Of a stretch of 64,000 nt of DNA, positions 26,569-36,225 are shown piece by piece; position 1 is the stretch's first letter, and the number at the start of each line of letters is the position of its first letter. The notes under the pieces were generated by a model. It worked only from the letters and a program-made list of their open reading frames with translations. It was not told the DNA's origin and made no database searches. Source of the stretch: Bermanella sp034112325 (GTDB lineage: Bacteria > Pseudomonadota > Gammaproteobacteria > Pseudomonadales > Oceanobacteraceae); assembly GCA_034112325.1 (NCBI GenBank), contig JAWUVO010000108.1:1-64000 (forward strand), given 5' to 3'. The translations under genes and the position numbers were made by a program.

Positions 26569-27987
26569 ATGATTTGTAATTATTTACCTCAGTTTTATCA
26601 GCTCTCAAAGCAACTAGCGCTAGTATGTTTGCTTACACCCTTTATCTTGCCTATGGCTAATGCTCAAAATGTAATCTTGATTATTGGCGACGGTATGGAC
26701 GATCAGCAAATAACAGCAGCCCGAAACTATCTACACGGGGCTCAAGGCAGAACCATTTTAGACACAATGCCAATTCGCTCTGCTGTGCAAGTTTTAACCG
26801 TTGATAACGAAGATCCTACAGAAAATATTTACGTGGCGGATAGTGCAAATAGTGCAACTGCTTTAGCCACTGGTGTTACAACCAGTATTGGGCGTATTGC
26901 AACAAGCGCAAAAACCGATAAAGATTTAACGACTATTATCGAGCTTGCCGAAGACCAAGGTTTTAAAACAGGACTGGTGACAACCGCATCAATTACTGAT
27001 GCTACTCCAGCCGCATTTGCCGCTCACGTTAGTATGCGAGGCTGCGAAAGCCCTGAGTTTATGCTTCAGTATGAGGCCGGCGGTGACTTTATTGTTGATT
27101 GTGAGCAAGACCTCCAAGCAAATGGTGGCCTTGGCAGTATAAGTGAGCAATTGCTTATGAGTAATGTAGATGTGTTGTTAGGTGGCGGTTTAAAAATGTT
27201 TACACCGCTAGCCGAAGGCACTGAAAAAACGCTATTACAGCTAGCCAAAGAGCATAACTACCATGTGATTAACAACTTAGAGCAAGCCAATGATGTAAAG
27301 CCACTTGAAAAAATTCTGGGGTTATTTGCTAACAAACATTTAGCAGTTCGTATGCAGGGAACGGATGGCCGAATTGCCGAGCAGCCAGAGTTTAGTTTTC
27401 TAAATTACTTTCATAAGTATTTAGGCACTGTCACTTTACCTGACGAAATGAGCTGTGAAGTTAATCCAGTATTTGCCGCTGAAAATACTCCCAGCCTTAA
27501 AGATATGTCTAAACTAGCGCTTGATCATTTAAAAAATGATAAAGGATTTTTCTTAATGATTGAAAGTGCCAGTATCGATAAGCAGTCTCACAAACGTAAT
27601 CCTTGTGGTTCTATTGGTGAAGTTGAGCAATTATTTGAGGCGGTACAAGTGGCTTTAGACTTTGCAAAAATAAATAAAAATACTTTAATATTAATCACGG
27701 CAGACCATGGTCAGGCGGCACAAATAATTCCTAACGGTAGTATGTTTAGCGCGTATGGCGTGCCTATAGCGACCCCTGGCGCTATTGCGCGTATTAAGAC
27801 TCCTGAAGGTGGTACTATGGGAATTAATTATGCAACTAACGAGTCTAGCTACGAAGAGCACACCGGTGTAAATGTACCATTATTTGCCAATAAGAATGTA
27901 CAAGACAAAGATGGTAATAACCTAATATCAAGTTTGGTTCAGCAGCGAGATATATTTACTATTACTAAGACTTATTTAGGTTTGTAA
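26569..27987 (+). CDS. Alkaline phosphatase, exported
   Basis: The protein has 472 residues. A signal peptide (about 1-32, ending ANA) is followed by the PF00245-type core: metal site NVILIIGDGMDDQQI, the nucleophile Ser in YVADSANSATALATG, MIESASIDKQSHKRN, LILITADHGQA and a later His (YEEHTGVNVPL). This set gives the three metal sites of alkaline phosphatases. It is periplasmic, releases phosphate from organic esters, and has a likely own promoter in the AT-rich 98-bp upstream gap; no clear Pho box was found. Confidence 0.9.
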   Translation: MICNYLPQFYQLSKQLALVCLLTPFILPMANAQNVILIIGDGMDDQQITAARNYLHGAQGRTILDTMPIRSAVQVLTVDNEDPTENIYVADSANSATALATGVTTSIGRIATSAKTDKDLTTIIELAEDQGFKTGLVTTASITDATPAAFAAHVSMRGCESPEFMLQYEAGGDFIVDCEQDLQANGGLGSISEQLLMSNVDVLLGGGLKMFTPLAEGTEKTLLQLAKEHNYHVINNLEQANDVKPLEKILGLFANKHLAVRMQGTDGRIAEQPEFSFLNYFHKYLGTVTLPDEMSCEVNPVFAAENTPSLKDMSKLALDHLKNDKGFFLMIESASIDKQSHKRNPCGSIGEVEQLFEAVQVALDFAKINKNTLILITADHGQAAQIIPNGSMFSAYGVPIATPGAIARIKTPEGGTMGINYATNESSYEEHTGVNVPLFANKNVQDKDGNNLISSLVQQRDIFTITKTYLGL

Positions 27988-28033
27988 GGATAATTATTTA
28001 GATAAGTAAAAAACTGGTTGCCTTAAAAAGTTT

Positions 28034-29119
28034 CTATCTGGCTAATGCAACCGCTTTAATTTGTGCAAATACATTTTGATTAATCTTTAAATTTAATCGT
28101 TTAGCTGAATAGCTAGAGATGCGGCTTAATAATAATTGTCCATCTACCTCTAACTGTATTAAGCAGTGAGCGCTTTGTTCATAGTGAATGTTAACTATTC
28201 TGCCATTCAGGATATTTAAAATACTACTGTCCATAGCATGGCTCAAGCTAATACTAACGTCTTTTGCATGAACGTGTAATCTTACTGAATCTAATTTATT
28301 GGTAATGGGTTGAGTTAGATAAACACATTGCTCACTTAACATTACTTTGTTTAAACCATCTTGCTGGTAGCCTTCGTGTTTAATTTTCCCAACTAATAAG
28401 CTACTAGCATCAGGATGCTGATTAAATGGATTATTAATGTCAGATAGTATCTCTATTAGAGTAGCGATTTTATTAATAGTACTTACACCATTATTTTTAT
28501 CTAACAAAATTACATTGTCGGCAAGTTGCATTACTTCATCAATACTATGGGTTACATATAAAATAGGCAGATTCCAAGACTGAGAAATAATTTGTATAAA
28601 CGGCAATATTTCAGCTTTGCTTTTCCAATCTAAAGAAGCCAGTGGCTCGTCCATTAATAATAATTGGGGCTTAGATAACAAACTTCGAGCTATAGACACT
28701 CGTTGTTTTTCTCCACCACTTAAATCGTCGATTCTATGAGCTAATAAATGTTTGATGTTTAATTGCTGTATACATAAATCAAAATCCTGCTGATTTGCAT
28801 TGGATCTTTCAAATGCAAACATTAGATTTTGATTAACATTAAGATGAGTAAATAACTGGCTATCTTGAAATACCATAGCTACATTACGTTTATAAGTTGC
28901 TAGATTAATATTTTGGCTTGGGTCTGACCAGTAGGTATCATTAAATTTTACCGCACCGATAATATTTTCTAACCCTGCAATACTTCTTAGTAAATGACTT
29001 TTACCACAACCACTTGGTCCAAATAAAACATGAATACCAGCAGAGTCCCAAATAATATCATGGTCAATATTCAGTAAGAAATTGTCTTTAGTCAGTTTAA
29101 AATTTAATGATAGCTTCAT
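28034..29119 (-). CDS. modC: Molybdate ABC transporter ATP-binding protein
   Basis: The protein has 361 residues: Walker A GPSGCGKS, signature LSGGEKQR, Walker B LLLMDEP, then a C-terminal molybdate-binding (MOP/TOBE) domain at about 295-355 (ILNGRIVNIHY, then LLLSRISSYSAKRLNL). That domain separates ModC from other importers. It is the last gene of the moaBCDE-modABC run and overlaps modB by 4 bp. It powers molybdate uptake at the inner membrane. Confidence 0.93.
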   Translation of the reverse strand: MKLSLNFKLTKDNFLLNIDHDIIWDSAGIHVLFGPSGCGKSHLLRSIAGLENIIGAVKFNDTYWSDPSQNINLATYKRNVAMVFQDSQLFTHLNVNQNLMFAFERSNANQQDFDLCIQQLNIKHLLAHRIDDLSGGEKQRVSIARSLLSKPQLLLMDEPLASLDWKSKAEILPFIQIISQSWNLPILYVTHSIDEVMQLADNVILLDKNNGVSTINKIATLIEILSDINNPFNQHPDASSLLVGKIKHEGYQQDGLNKVMLSEQCVYLTQPITNKLDSVRLHVHAKDVSISLSHAMDSSILNILNGRIVNIHYEQSAHCLIQLEVDGQLLLSRISSYSAKRLNLKINQNVFAQIKAVALAR

Positions 29120-29793
29120 AATAATTGGCTGCCTTGAGATTGACCGCCAACACCTTGCCTATTACGATACACCAGCGTTAATAAAATAAATGATAAGCCA
29201 AGTAAAATACCAGATAGTAAATGGGCATTGCCATAATCCATAGTTTCTACATGCTCAAAGATAGCAATAGAAACCACCTGTGTTTCGTTAGGTATATTAC
29301 CGCCAATCATTAATACCACACCAAATTCTCCAAGCGTATGGGCAAAGCCCAGTGTTGCGGCCGTTATATAGGCTGGCTTAGTCAGTGGTAAAATAATATG
29401 CCTGAAGCTATCTATAAATGAAGCGCGTAATGTTGAAGCTACTTGAATTGGGCGCAGTCCAATTAAAGTAAAGCCATTTTGTAATGGCTGAACCACAAAC
29501 GGTAGGCTATAAATTACCGACCCTATCACTAGTCCAGTAAAACTGAATGCCAGTGTGCGTTCGCCCCATAAACCCGCAACCCAACCACCTGGGCCATCAG
29601 GTCCAAGTGCAATTAATAAATAAAAGCCTAATACAGTTGGCGGAAGCACCAGCGGAAGGGCGATAACGGCCTCTACAATGGCTTTGCCTTTAAATTTTTT
29701 ATGAGCTAAGCCCCAAGCAATAGGTGTAGATATAATCAGCAAAATAAAGGTGCTAATAAAGGCAAGTTTTAATGTAAGTAAAAGAGCATCCAT
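29116..29793 (-). CDS. modB: Molybdate ABC transporter permease
   Basis: The protein has 225 residues with five to six membrane helices. The ABC permease motif is visible as TLRASFIDSFRHIILPLTKPAYITA with the EAA-like loop, and LPLVLPPTVLGFYLL is typical of ModB. It lies between modA (20-bp gap) and modC (4-bp overlap), forming the channel of the molybdate importer. Confidence 0.93.
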   Translation of the reverse strand: MDALLLTLKLAFISTFILLIISTPIAWGLAHKKFKGKAIVEAVIALPLVLPPTVLGFYLLIALGPDGPGGWVAGLWGERTLAFSFTGLVIGSVIYSLPFVVQPLQNGFTLIGLRPIQVASTLRASFIDSFRHIILPLTKPAYITAATLGFAHTLGEFGVVLMIGGNIPNETQVVSIAIFEHVETMDYGNAHLLSGILLGLSFILLTLVYRNRQGVGGQSQGSQLL

Positions 29794-29813
29794 GGAATGT
29801 AATGTATCAACTA

Positions 29814-30674
29814 TTAGTTAGGGGTGTCATAACCGTTATTTTTAATAATCATAAGGGCTTCGGAACTAGCTATAAAAGTAACAAAGGCTTTAGCCGCCGG
29901 CGACTCTTTTATTAATATCCCCCATTGTTCAATGGGTTTATGCCACTGGCGAGAAATAGCAATAATACCTTTAATCGAATTTTTATCCATATTACTTTTT
30001 AGGGCTAAATCACTTAATTGTGATTTGGCTATAAAAGCAGCATCTACACTTTTACTGGTAAAAAACTGATGGGTTTGAGCAATGTTTTGGCCGGTAATCG
30101 TTTTATTTTTTATGGTGCCTAATAAATCAAGTGTGGTTAAAGCTTCGATAGTGGCACGACCATAGGGTGCCAGCTTTTGATTGGCGATAGCGACTTTATT
30201 GGCGGACTCTAACACTTGTCTAATTATGTCTTTTTCTAGTTTAGTATAGGTTGCTTGTGGATTTTTTATAGGGCGTGTAAAGCTTGGTATTTGACTAATG
30301 GGGTTATGGCTCAATAAAAGCAATGATCCTTGTGCATATTGAAACAGATTGCCGGCAGGTAAATTGAGTTCACTTTGTAATGATTGTGGATGCTGCTTGT
30401 TTGCAGATAAAAATACAGAAAAAGGTGCGGCATTTAAAATTTGATGACTAAGCTGGCCTGTACTGGCCGTTATAATATTAATTGAATAAGGTGTGTTTTT
30501 TTCGAAGAGGATTTCTAACTGTTTGGCGGTACTTAAAAAATTACTGGCAACCGCGATGTTGATTGTTTGTTCTTTAACCGTGCGGGCATCAATAAAATCT
30601 CCATGGCTTTGATTAGACAGGGCGGTGACAACCAGTAATATGCAAAAGCATCGCGCTAACATTTTTAGAATCAT
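29814..30674 (-). CDS. modA: Periplasmic molybdate-binding protein
   Basis: The protein has 286 residues with a signal peptide of about 25 residues, no lipobox. ModA pattern: INIAVASNFLSTAKQLEILF, ITASTGQLSHQI, FSVFLSAN, then VAIANQKLAPYGRATIEAL, which carries the ligand-binding Ser, Ala and Tyr region. It delivers molybdate or tungstate to ModB. Genes moaE upstream and modB downstream are on the same strand. Confidence 0.92.
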   Translation of the reverse strand: MILKMLARCFCILLVVTALSNQSHGDFIDARTVKEQTINIAVASNFLSTAKQLEILFEKNTPYSINIITASTGQLSHQILNAAPFSVFLSANKQHPQSLQSELNLPAGNLFQYAQGSLLLLSHNPISQIPSFTRPIKNPQATYTKLEKDIIRQVLESANKVAIANQKLAPYGRATIEALTTLDLLGTIKNKTITGQNIAQTHQFFTSKSVDAAFIAKSQLSDLALKSNMDKNSIKGIIAISRQWHKPIEQWGILIKESPAAKAFVTFIASSEALMIIKNNGYDTPN

Positions 30675-30708
30675 TAGTATTTTCCCTTTTAACTATTTTT
30701 CTTTCTAA

Positions 30709-31224
30709 CTATTTTTGTTGGTTTTTATCCCATTTTTCCATAGCCGTTTTATCCTTTTCTAATGCTGTCACCCATACATCGCCTTGTTTAGTGGTTTCTT
30801 TTTTCCAAAAAGGAGCTTGGTTTTTTAAGTAATCCATAATAAATCGGCACGCATCAAAACTAGCTTCGCGGTGTTTACCACTTACCGCCACATACACAAT
30901 TTGATCAGATAAATATAATTGCCCTATACGATGAATAACGCGTACGCGGTTAATGGGCCAGCGTGCTTTAGCGGTATCTACAATACTTTGTAATGCTTTT
31001 TCAGTCATGCCCGGGTAATGCTCTAAAAACAACCCCGTTACGTCATTACCTTGGTTAAAATCTCTGACCAGTCCAGTGAAAAAAACAATGGCACCGTCTT
31101 GCTGATTACCTTCGCGCATAAGTTGATATTCATTGGCAATATCAAAGTCTGCTTGCTGAACCCCCACGTAATCTAGCGGATTGTTAGTATTGTTTAAGTT
31201 TTTATTCACAGTGGATTCATTCAA
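30709..31224 (-). CDS. moaE: Molybdopterin synthase large (catalytic) subunit
   Basis: The protein has 171 residues. Typical MoaE motifs: GAIVFFTGLVRDFNQG, LFLEHYPGMTEKAL, RVIHRIGQLYLSDQIVYVAV, HREASFDACRFIMDYLK, PFWKKETT with the catalytic Lys region. It transfers sulfur from MoaD to precursor Z. It is 5 bp downstream of moaD. The roughly 20-residue Asn-rich N-terminal extension is longer than usual. Confidence 0.95.
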   Translation of the reverse strand: MNESTVNKNLNNTNNPLDYVGVQQADFDIANEYQLMREGNQQDGAIVFFTGLVRDFNQGNDVTGLFLEHYPGMTEKALQSIVDTAKARWPINRVRVIHRIGQLYLSDQIVYVAVSGKHREASFDACRFIMDYLKNQAPFWKKETTKQGDVWVTALEKDKTAMEKWDKNQQK

Positions 31225-31229
31225 AGTAG

Positions 31230-31478
31230 TTAGCCTCCGGTTACAGGAGGGAAGAACGCCACTTCATCTCCAGTATTAACCATGTGATCAGTGGTAACCA
31301 TGGTTTGATTCACGGCGGCAAGCAAAGTACGGCCTTCTATAAAACCAGACCAGCTAGGGTGCGAAGCAACAATATTGGCTTGAATCGCTGCGATTGAGCA
31401 AGGAGTTTCAATGACTAGATCAACCTTGTCGGATTGCAGCTGTTCGCGCAGTTGCGCAAAAAATATAACAGTGATCAT
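31230..31478 (-). CDS. moaD: Molybdopterin synthase small subunit (sulfur carrier)
   Basis: The protein has 82 residues with a ubiquitin-like fold and a C-terminal Gly-Gly (FPPVTGG) that carries the thiocarboxylate. It overlaps moaC by 4 bp and precedes moaE by 5 bp. Length and ending match the family exactly. Confidence 0.95.
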   Translation of the reverse strand: MITVIFFAQLREQLQSDKVDLVIETPCSIAAIQANIVASHPSWSGFIEGRTLLAAVNQTMVTTDHMVNTGDEVAFFPPVTGG

Positions 31479-31960
31479 AATTTAATAGCATCCGCTTTAA
31501 AGTCGCCTGACTTACCACCTTGTTTTTCTAGCACACGTACGCCAGAAATAACCATCGCTTTATCTACCGCTTTACACATATCAAATAATGTAAGTGCGGT
31601 AACAGATGCAGCTGTTAGTGCTTCCATTTCAACACCGGTTTGCCCTGCAAGTTTGCACATGGTTTCTATGCGAACCCGGTTTTGATCAGGCTGAGGGTCA
31701 AATTCTACCGAAACCTTAGTCAGCATTAACGGATGGCAAAGCGGAATTAACTGGCTAGTTTGCTTAGCCGCTTGTATTCCCGCAATGCGCGCCACAGCAA
31801 ACACATCACCTTTATGATGATTACCTTTGATTATCATGCTTAAAGTCTCTGGCGTCATGTTTATATAGGCTTCGGCACGTGCAATTCTAGTAGTGATTTT
31901 TTTTTCGCTAACATCAACCATGTTAGCTTCGCCATTGGCATTAATGTGAGTAAAACTCAT
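31475..31960 (-). CDS. moaC: Cyclic pyranopterin monophosphate synthase
   Basis: The protein has 161 residues. Signature: FTHINANGEANMVDVSEK at the start, IPLCHPLMLTKVSVEF, CKLAGQTGVEMEALTAASVT and LTLFDMCKAVDK with the catalytic Lys/Asp. It converts the MoaA product to precursor Z. moaA is not in the window, so it must lie elsewhere. Confidence 0.96.
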   Translation of the reverse strand: MSFTHINANGEANMVDVSEKKITTRIARAEAYINMTPETLSMIIKGNHHKGDVFAVARIAGIQAAKQTSQLIPLCHPLMLTKVSVEFDPQPDQNRVRIETMCKLAGQTGVEMEALTAASVTALTLFDMCKAVDKAMVISGVRVLEKQGGKSGDFKADAIKL

Positions 31961-31963
31961 GAG

Positions 31964-32509
31964 TTAATCCCTTGTGGTACAGTTTTCAATTTCAGTTTTT
32001 TTCAGTTGAGCCACAAAGTTACACGGCCCTTGGCGATTATCTAATTGAGGTTGAATAATTTCATCCCAAGCCGTCTTACACGCGTTAGTAGAGCCCGGCA
32101 TACAAAAAATAATAACGCCATTTGCCAGACCAGCAACAGCACGACTTTGAATGGTGCTGGTGCCAATCTGATCAAAGCTAATATGGCGAAATAATTCACC
32201 AAACCCTAATACGGTTTTATCAAACAAGGGTATTATGGCTTCAGGGGTACTGTCTCGCCCGGTAAAGCCGGTGCCTCCAGTAACCAAGATGCCTTGAATA
32301 TTTTCATCGGCAACCCAAGTGCTAATAGCAGCACGGATTTTGTATATGTCGTCAATGACAATTTTTTTATCGGCTAAGTTATGGCCTTGGCCTTGTAAGC
32401 GCTCGACCAATAAATGACCACTAGTATCAGTTGTTTCGTTACGGGAGTCTGAAACAGTCAGCACAGCTAGGTTTAACGGTTCAAATATAGCATTTTTATG
32501 TTTAGACAT
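31964..32509 (-). CDS. moaB: Molybdenum cofactor biosynthesis protein B
   Basis: The protein has 181 residues from ATG 32507-32509, which has gaggt five bases upstream on the minus strand; an in-frame ATG at 32539 lacks this site. It matches E. coli MoaB closely: AVLTVSDSRNETTDTSGH, ILVTGGTGFTGRDSTPEA, FDQIGTSTIQSRAVAG, FCMPGSTNACKTAWDEII. First gene of the seven-gene molybdenum operon. It is related to MogA adenylyltransferase; its exact step in gammaproteobacteria is less certain. Confidence 0.94.
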   Translation of the reverse strand: MSKHKNAIFEPLNLAVLTVSDSRNETTDTSGHLLVERLQGQGHNLADKKIVIDDIYKIRAAISTWVADENIQGILVTGGTGFTGRDSTPEAIIPLFDKTVLGFGELFRHISFDQIGTSTIQSRAVAGLANGVIIFCMPGSTNACKTAWDEIIQPQLDNRQGPCNFVAQLKKTEIENCTTRD

Positions 32510-32787
32510 TATGACCTCAATTAAATCGAAGAAACCCATTAAGGCGTAAATTAACCATAATGCTCTTGAATAGGCTTCAATTAAACTAAATTTATTCTAC
32601 CTGATCGGTAAGCAGTAAAGTAGCCTGAAAAGTAGTTGGTTGGGGCTAACTATTTACTCACGGTTAAATTTCAGATTAACAAGCGTGGCTGTATGCTGCT
32701 TACCTATAAACTGTGCGTGTATATCGTGTTTAAATTGAGTTAGTCTATAGCCATATTAATTCCTACTTTCAAGATAAAGAGCCAGTT
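32510..32787. promoter_or_regulatory. Divergent region between moaB and the thiolase-like gene
   Basis: About 280 bp between divergent genes. I looked for a molybdenum cofactor riboswitch and a ModE dyad and found neither convincingly. A Shine-Dalgarno site for moaB (gaggt on minus) is at its left edge. Confidence 0.3.
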
Positions 32788-33888
32788 ATGCCCACTGCAC
32801 TTATGATAGCTGCTGCTAAAACTGAAGATCAGAAAGGGCAGTTAAGCGATATTTTATTGTTAGAGCAGCAATTGAATGAGCTGGCTATTGAAACAGTGCA
32901 GCTAGTGATAGAGCCGCTAAGTGCCGATTGGTTTGCTGCCGAACGTCCTGGTTTTTTTCGCAGTGGGTGTGGTCCCATAGAGGCATTAGCCGAGGCCAAG
33001 CGATTAATTGAATCAGGCGCACAGGCGGTAGTAATAAGTGGGTACGACCATTTAAAAACAGGATACCAACGAGAGATTCGCTTACAAAAAATGTTGGTAT
33101 ATGGCGAAGACTATCCTTTAACACAAGCTTACACCGACTTGGCAAAAGCGTTTTGCAGGCACCATAATATCAATCAAGAACAGTTTAAATCACTGTCGTC
33201 TGCATTATTTGAAAACTACAAAGCTAGCTACCAGCAATCTTTGGGCGATAACTTTGAAACCGGCTTGTTGCCAGCTGCTCGGTGGTACGAGTTTATAACC
33301 GATTTATTTAGAGGGGTCGATTGTGCAAACCCTTTAATAGATTTTTCAGGTAGAGTACTAATTACCAACTCAGAAACTGCTGATAAGTTGTCTGTAGGCA
33401 AAGGCCTAAGGCTTGAAATTAAAGCGGTCGGATTAAGTCGATTATCTGGCGATGGCCCAAATTACATTGATGAGATTTCTACTTACCAGCATCTCGAAAA
33501 AGCTTACAAACAAGCCTGTAGTGAATCAGGAATCGACTTTGCAAGGCGCTTTTATCAAGGCGATGCTTTAATGGAAGTTTATACCTGCTATCCGGTTGTG
33601 CCCATGGCGTTTTTAATGGCCAGTGGTTTAGTCGATTCGCTAAGTGAGATTACTGATTTTTTGCAGCGCCATAAAATAACAGTAACCGGCGGAATGAACT
33701 TGGCTAGAGGTGCTTGGAATAATCCAGCATTAAACGGATTAATATCTGTGTATCAGCGTTTATGTATCAGCCCTGAAGCTCAACCCTCGGTGGCTTCAGA
33801 CAATAAAGCAACACTGGGACTGGTACATGGTAACGGTGGTTTAGGATATAGGCAGGGTGTTGCTATTTTACAGGCGCTCAGGTCTTGA
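32788..33888 (+). CDS. Thiolase-fold protein (acetyl-CoA acetyltransferase-like), divergent
   Basis: The protein has 366 residues. The segment SGCGPIEALAEAKRLIESG, then AQAVVISGYDHLK, aligns with the thiolase nucleophile region (CGSG...AGG.E), placing Cys58 or so as the possible nucleophile. Near the C terminus ITVTGGMNLARGAWNNPALN and LGLVHGNGGLGYRQG match the His- and Gly-rich end of the non-classical thiolase-like proteins. It is shorter than classical thiolases (about 390). Likely acyl-CoA chemistry, substrate unknown. Transcribed away from the moa operon. Confidence 0.6.
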   Translation: MPTALMIAAAKTEDQKGQLSDILLLEQQLNELAIETVQLVIEPLSADWFAAERPGFFRSGCGPIEALAEAKRLIESGAQAVVISGYDHLKTGYQREIRLQKMLVYGEDYPLTQAYTDLAKAFCRHHNINQEQFKSLSSALFENYKASYQQSLGDNFETGLLPAARWYEFITDLFRGVDCANPLIDFSGRVLITNSETADKLSVGKGLRLEIKAVGLSRLSGDGPNYIDEISTYQHLEKAYKQACSESGIDFARRFYQGDALMEVYTCYPVVPMAFLMASGLVDSLSEITDFLQRHKITVTGGMNLARGAWNNPALNGLISVYQRLCISPEAQPSVASDNKATLGLVHGNGGLGYRQGVAILQALRS

Positions 33889-33967
33889 TCCATATTTAGT
33901 GGTTAGGCGTATATAAATATGTCGATTATTAGAATTTTTTTACTCATTTGACGAAAATGGATTTTAT

Positions 33968-34831
33968 ATGAACACTACATGTTTAAACATCAGGCTTATT
34001 CTCATAGTCATAGCTTTACTTTGTGTTCAGGGTTGTTCATCAAAGTTTGCTTATAACAATGCCGATTGGTTAGCAAACTGGTATATAGACGATTACCTAG
34101 ATTTATCTGCAGATCAAAACCGTATTCTTGAAAAAGAACTTGAGTCAGTTTTAGTATGGCATCGCCAAACTCAATTACCACAATACAAGCTGTCACTTTT
34201 AAACATATCCAATGACCTTAACAATTTACCAATATCTGAGACAGCTTGGCGCCAACATTTTAATCGGATAACAGGATTTTGGCATACAGCGCGAAATGAG
34301 CTAAGTCTACGCTCGTCAAAACTGGCACCTTTATTAAATCAAGCGCAAGTAGATTATCTATTTAAAAAGCTACATGAAAAAAATCTGTCAAAATTAGAAG
34401 ACTTCAATGATCAAACTATTGAAGAGTACAGAGACCAACGCTACGAAAAATTGTCTGACACTGTAAAAGATTACTTGGGTACATTAACAAAAGAGCAGCA
34501 AGAATATGTTTTAGAGTTTACTCAAAATGCAATAGTAACTGAGCAAGAATGGTTTGATAGTAAGTTGAGCTTACAGACAGCTATGAAAGAAGCGTTTAAA
34601 CTGAATCAATCGGCTGACCTCAGTAAGCAATTATTTTTATTAATGAGCAATCCAGACCAATTTAAACCGAAAAGTTTAATAGATGTTTACGATAATAACC
34701 GCCAATTACTTATCACTATGTTACATAAACTCAGTGCCAGCTTAACCTCGAGTCAAGTTGAACACTTTCAGAAATCGATAAATGACTTGGTAGAAAATTT
34801 AGATGATTTAATCTCAGAAAATGAAAATTAA
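33968..34831 (+). CDS. DUF6279 family lipoprotein
   Basis: The protein has 287 residues with lipobox VQGC (Cys about 24). After the Cys comes the family signature YNNADWLANWYIDDYLDLSA, then Gln/Leu-rich helices with WHRQTQLPQY. The function of the family is unknown. The protein is all-helical and probably anchored to the outer membrane. Confidence 0.8.
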   Translation: MNTTCLNIRLILIVIALLCVQGCSSKFAYNNADWLANWYIDDYLDLSADQNRILEKELESVLVWHRQTQLPQYKLSLLNISNDLNNLPISETAWRQHFNRITGFWHTARNELSLRSSKLAPLLNQAQVDYLFKKLHEKNLSKLEDFNDQTIEEYRDQRYEKLSDTVKDYLGTLTKEQQEYVLEFTQNAIVTEQEWFDSKLSLQTAMKEAFKLNQSADLSKQLFLLMSNPDQFKPKSLIDVYDNNRQLLITMLHKLSASLTSSQVEHFQKSINDLVENLDDLISENEN

Positions 34832-34950
34832 TGACAATATATAGCATCAATGGTTACTAGCTTAATGCTCATTGTATTTGGATATATAAACCATAACCGT
34901 TAAAGTAGTCATTACTTAAAACTTATTACAATATTCACTATAACTCACTA

Positions 34951-36198
34951 ATGATAAAAATTATGGTAGACAGCTGCAGCACTCCAGATTTAACCCCTTT
35001 AGATTCGGCTTTAGAGCACTTATTAGCGCAATTAAATGTCACCGATAAAATTCAACAGACAGCTCTTCAACAAGCGTGCGGTCTAGTTTTAGCTAAAGAT
35101 GTGATTAGTGCGTTAAATATTCCACCAGCCGATAATAGTGCAATGGACGGCTATGCGGTAAAGGCAGAAGATGCAATAAAAGGTGCCACATTAACTCAGG
35201 TGGCTAAAGTTTTTGCCGGTCATCCCTATAACGGCGAAATTAACACGGGTGAGTGCGCACGCATAATGACTGGCGGACAAATGCCCAAAGGTTGCGATGC
35301 CGTAGTAATGCAAGAAAATACCACCGCGTCAGAACAGCATATCTTAATTAATCAAACTGCTCAGCTTAAAAATCATATTCGCAATGCGGGTGAAGACATA
35401 GCAATAGGAGAAACGGTTCTAACGGCAGGTAAGCGATTATCACCTGCCGATATTGGTTTATTGGCAAGTTTAGGTTGCAGCGAAGTCACGGTATACAAGC
35501 CATTGACGGTGGCTATTATGAGCACTGGCGATGAGTTAAAACACCCAGGAGAAGACCTTCAACCTGGACAATTTTATGAAAGTAATGCTTACACTATAAG
35601 CGCTGTACTGCAAAAATTTGGTGTTACCCTAATTAATTATGGAATAATACCAGACGATTTAGCTGCATTACGTAATGTCTTTTTAGAAGCTGATAAAGAA
35701 GCCGACGTAGTCATAACTTCGGGTGGTGTATCAGTGGGCGAAGCCGACTACACCAAAACGATATTGGATGAATTAGGTCGAGTTGATTTTTGGAAGTTGG
35801 CTATTAAGCCGGGCAAGCCATTTGCCTTTGGGTATTTACCTAATAGTTATTTTATTGGTTTACCAGGTAACCCAGTTAGTGCGTTAGTTACCTTGCATCA
35901 ACTTGCTATACCCATGTTAAGAAAACTATCTGGCGAGCAACACAAACATCCATTAAGACTGCCCGCTACAGTAATAAGTACCATTAGAAAAAGCCCAGGC
36001 CGTACTGACTTTCAACGGGGTATATATTCTATATCTGAAGATGGCCGTGTAATAGTTGAAAATACAGGCGCACAAGGCTCCGGAATTTTAACCTCTATGA
36101 GCAAAGCCAATTGTTATATTATTTTAGAACAAACTCGTGGTACTGTAGAAAAGGGTGAAACGGTAACCATAGAACCTTTTGACTCTCTTATGTGTTAA
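34951..36198 (+). CDS. moeA: Molybdopterin molybdenumtransferase
   Basis: The protein has 415 residues. MoeA features: NIPPADNSAMDGYAV, IMTGGQMPKGCDAVVMQENT, STGDELKHPGE, YESNAYTISAVL, VITSGGVSVGEADYTK, IGLPGNPVSALVTLHQL. It inserts molybdenum into adenylated molybdopterin. It lies about 2.4 kb from moaB on the opposite strand, separated by the thiolase-like and DUF6279 genes. A second in-frame ATG lies at 34963. Confidence 0.95.
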   Translation: MIKIMVDSCSTPDLTPLDSALEHLLAQLNVTDKIQQTALQQACGLVLAKDVISALNIPPADNSAMDGYAVKAEDAIKGATLTQVAKVFAGHPYNGEINTGECARIMTGGQMPKGCDAVVMQENTTASEQHILINQTAQLKNHIRNAGEDIAIGETVLTAGKRLSPADIGLLASLGCSEVTVYKPLTVAIMSTGDELKHPGEDLQPGQFYESNAYTISAVLQKFGVTLINYGIIPDDLAALRNVFLEADKEADVVITSGGVSVGEADYTKTILDELGRVDFWKLAIKPGKPFAFGYLPNSYFIGLPGNPVSALVTLHQLAIPMLRKLSGEQHKHPLRLPATVISTIRKSPGRTDFQRGIYSISEDGRVIVENTGAQGSGILTSMSKANCYIILEQTRGTVEKGETVTIEPFDSLMC

Positions 36199-36225
36199 TT
36201 TTAAAATTTTTATAAGGATGTAAAT

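Noticed and set aside
32510..32787. Molybdenum cofactor riboswitch upstream of moaB
   Set aside because: The conserved core of that RNA is not visible on the minus strand.
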